Shown: positions 62,083 through 64,000 of the stretch, one piece after another
Layout of the letters: each line of letters opens with the position of its first letter
Numbering within the stretch: position 1 is the stretch's first letter
Assembly: GCF_000510645.1 (NCBI RefSeq)
Contig: NZ_KI783301.1
Span: forward strand, 2,914,698 to 2,978,697
Reading direction: 5' to 3'
Origin: Thermicanus aegyptius DSM 12793
GTDB lineage: Bacteria > Bacillota > Bacilli > Thermicanales > Thermicanaceae
DNA length: 64,000 nt
Translations under genes and position numbers: made by a program
The notes under the pieces: model-generated
Database searches by the model: none
The model's input: only the letters and a program-made list of their open reading frames with translations
What the model was told of the DNA's origin: nothing

Positions 62083-62111
62083 TGTCACAAAAAATACATA
62101 TTTTGTTCACA
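62083..62111 (-). promoter_or_regulatory. Paired TGTGA(A)CA half-sites upstream of the ctaC promoter
   Basis: On the minus strand TGTGAACA and TTGTGACA lie as direct repeats about 21 bases apart, upstream of the -35 box. They resemble TTGTGAA-type sites used by respiratory regulators such as ResD. Binding is inference. Confidence 0.3.
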
Positions 62112-62258
62112 TTTTAAGGGGAAAATTCCCTCATCCGCATACCTTTTTATGTTTTTTATATTCGTTATGTTTTTTATTGGAAGGGCAGAGTTGAAAAAGT
62201 TTGCCCGCATCCTTTGCCTTGTATAAAATAAGGAAAGAGAGGGGAAAGGGGAGATCGA

Positions 62259-63683
62259 ATGACTCTTTTCTTAGAATGGATCGGATGGATTTTTTTACTA
62301 ACCAGCCTCTTGATTAGCATCGTTATCATCTTGGAAAAAAGAGATCCGGAGAAGACCATCGCCTGGCTTCTGATTCTTACTTTTCTCCCTATCGTCGGTT
62401 TCCTTTTGTACCTGCTGTTTGGCCGGAATATGCGAAAGGAGCTGGCGGTACGCACCAAAGAGGAGATCAGTTTTGCCCGCCTGGATGAAGTTCATCATAC
62501 CCATGATTGGCCTGAATTGTCCCACCCCGCCATACGCCGGCTCATCGCGGTGGGGTACAACGCCTTCGCCTCTCCGGTCACTCTGAACAATGAGGTTGGT
62601 TTTTTCTATGAAGGAAAGAGCCTGTATGACTCTCTCTTTACAGAAATGGAACAGGCGACACATCATATTCATCTTGCTTTCTTCATCATCCGGAATGACC
62701 ATGTGGGAGAACGATTGAAGGAAATTCTCCTGCGCAAGCGCAAGGAAGGGGTGGAAGTACGGGTCATCTACGACGATGTGGGTTCGGTCTGGTTAAATAG
62801 GAGATATAAAGAAGAATTGCAGAGGGCCGGGGTGGAGATTTATCCTTTTCTTCCCGTTACCTTCCCCCTCATCGGTAGAAAACTGAATTACCGGTATCAC
62901 CGAAAAATCGTGATCATCGATGGAAGAATCGGCTATCTTGGAGGGTTTAATATCGGGAGGGAGTACCTCGGGGAAAAAAAACGGCTGGGGCACTGGAGAG
63001 ACACCCATCTCCGCATTCAGGGGGAGGCGGTTTACAGTCTACAGCTTCTCTTCCTCCTCGATTTCGAGTTCGTCAGCAAGAAAAGCCCGGATGGTTGGGA
63101 ATACTTTCCGCCTGTCTCTACGCCCGAAGTCCGGCCTTTGCCGATCCAGATCATCAGCAGCGGTCCTGATTCGCCTCACCCCATCATTTTACATACCTAT
63201 TTAATCATGCTTACCAACGCAAAAGAGCGGATTTGGCTCGCCACCCCTTACCTGATCCCCGATGAAGCCGCCCTCGTCGCCATGAAAATGGCCGCTTTAA
63301 GTGGGGTGGACGTTCGAATCCTCATCCCGGACAAGCCGGATCACCCCTTTGTCTATTACGCCACCTCTTCCTATTTGGAGGAGCTCCTCAAAGTAGGGGT
63401 TAAGATCTATAAATATAAAAACGGCTTCATGCATTCCAAAGTATTGCTCTGCGATGATGAAATCGTCTCCGTCGGTACAGCCAACATGGATGTCCGCAGC
63501 TTCTATCTTAATTTTGAAGTGAACGCCCTCATTTATCGCCGCGAAGCCGTTCAAAAAGTGGCGGACCAATTTGAGCAAGATTTTCAAATGAGCGAACTGC
63601 TTGATCTAGAGGTGTATCAAAAACGCCCCTGGTATCGGCAATTTATCGAATCTATCGCCCGGCTCTTCTCTCCCATCATGTAA
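62259..63683 (+). CDS. cls: Cardiolipin synthase
   Basis: A 474-residue membrane enzyme that joins two phosphatidylglycerol molecules. Two N-terminal helices (FLEWIGWIFLLTSLLISIVI and TIAWLLILTFLPIVGFLLYL) are followed by two phospholipase-D HKD motifs: HRKIVIIDGRIGYLGGFN and HSKVLLCDDEIVSVGTANMD. GGGGAGATCGA precedes ATG. Full length. Confidence 0.94.
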   Translation: MTLFLEWIGWIFLLTSLLISIVIILEKRDPEKTIAWLLILTFLPIVGFLLYLLFGRNMRKELAVRTKEEISFARLDEVHHTHDWPELSHPAIRRLIAVGYNAFASPVTLNNEVGFFYEGKSLYDSLFTEMEQATHHIHLAFFIIRNDHVGERLKEILLRKRKEGVEVRVIYDDVGSVWLNRRYKEELQRAGVEIYPFLPVTFPLIGRKLNYRYHRKIVIIDGRIGYLGGFNIGREYLGEKKRLGHWRDTHLRIQGEAVYSLQLLFLLDFEFVSKKSPDGWEYFPPVSTPEVRPLPIQIISSGPDSPHPIILHTYLIMLTNAKERIWLATPYLIPDEAALVAMKMAALSGVDVRILIPDKPDHPFVYYATSSYLEELLKVGVKIYKYKNGFMHSKVLLCDDEIVSVGTANMDVRSFYLNFEVNALIYRREAVQKVADQFEQDFQMSELLDLEVYQKRPWYRQFIESIARLFSPIM

Positions 63684-63726
63684 TGGGTAGGGCGAACCAA
63701 CCATTATAAAAATTAGGAGGCTCCCT

Positions 63727-64000
63727 ATGTTCCTGAATCTTCGCCAATATTTAGAAACCTTGAGAAAAGAAAAAGACCTCGTCGTGATCGAGGTACCGGT
63801 GGACCCATATCTGGAATTGGCTGAGATTCATCGCCGAGTGATCGAAGAAGAAGGACCTGCCCTCCTCTTCACACAGGTAAAGGGAAAGTCCTTCCCTGTC
63901 GTAACCAATCTCTTTGGAACCATGAGGAGGGTGGAGCGGGCCATCGGGACAAAACCGGAGGAGATGGTAAGGGGTCTGGTTCAGCTCTTGCCCGAACTCA
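63727..64000 (+). CDS. UbiD-family decarboxylase (partial, N-terminus only)
   Basis: The first 91 codons of a UbiD-type prenyl-FMN decarboxylase are present (MFLNLRQYLETLRKEKDLVV, then YLELAEIHRRVIEEEGPALL and VVTNLFGTMRRV). In these organisms it is usually a menaquinone-pathway or aromatic-acid decarboxylase; which one cannot be told from the N-terminus. AGGAGG is six bases before the ATG. It runs off the window end. Confidence 0.88.
   Translation, partial: MFLNLRQYLETLRKEKDLVVIEVPVDPYLELAEIHRRVIEEEGPALLFTQVKGKSFPVVTNLFGTMRRVERAIGTKPEEMVRGLVQLLPEL

Larger units (their letters stand above)
61902..62258. other. Divergent intergenic region between ctaC and cls
   Basis: A 357-base AT-rich spacer containing the ctaC promoter and repeat motifs listed separately. 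A TATAAAAT near 62222 could be the -10 of cls, but its -35 is poor. Confidence 0.5.

Overview
The window looks like the chromosome of an endospore-forming Firmicute of the Bacillales type. The core part (about 42.8-64 kb) is visibly GC-richer and carries spoVA-type genes, DUF1657 proteins, a YhcN-like lipoprotein, a caa3-type cytochrome c oxidase locus with heme A synthesis, pgi, trmB and RNA-modification enzymes. I cannot name the genus from the sequence alone. No tRNA, rRNA or CRISPR array was seen.

Region 1 (1 to about 34.4 kb, almost all on the minus strand) is a siphovirus-type, HK97-fold prophage that appears defective. Read in transcription order (right to left) it holds: antirepressor, DUF4406 protein, VapE-like primase/helicase, VRR-NUC nuclease, SNF2-type helicase and a DUF1492 regulator. 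A candidate late promoter and terminator follow, then HNH endonuclease, a probable cos region, TerS, MetK, an N6/N4 DNA methyltransferase, an unusual C5 methyltransferase, TerL, portal, ClpP-like protease, capsid, connectors, tail tube, frameshifted tail chaperone, tape measure, Dit, baseplate/fibre proteins, holin, amidase, a SHOCT protein and a large serine recombinase. An IS66 element sits between the late promoter and the HNH gene, flanked by an unexpectedly long 58-bp direct repeat. An IS21-like end cuts off the recombinase at the left edge. The usual replication-polymerase and repressor genes are missing at the right end.

Region 2 (about 34.4-42.8 kb) is an AT-rich island of accessory and decaying genes. 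It has two paralogous small proteins plus an 810-residue choice-of-anchor-A/DUF11-repeat protein (probably surface- or spore-associated). The large protein is cut short exactly where a frameshifted IS256-family remnant begins. Beyond it lie a 5'-truncated BlaR1/MecR1-like (M56) remnant, a tRNA-dihydrouridine synthase and an XRE-type membrane regulator.

Region 3 (42.8-64 kb) is core genome: an RlmD-family rRNA methyltransferase, an M50 protease and an L,D-transpeptidase. Then comes a minus-strand operon DUF1657 - DUF421 - spoVAC - spoVAD - spoVAEb - DUF1657 with a divergent YhcN-like lipoprotein gene, which matches the gene content of the spoVA2mob heat-resistance operon. After that come trmB, a pseudouridine synthase, pgi, sco, ctaB, ctaA, ctaG and ctaFEDC (heme A synthesis, copper delivery and the oxidase itself, all on one strand). 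Cardiolipin synthase and the start of a UbiD-family decarboxylase end the window on the plus strand.
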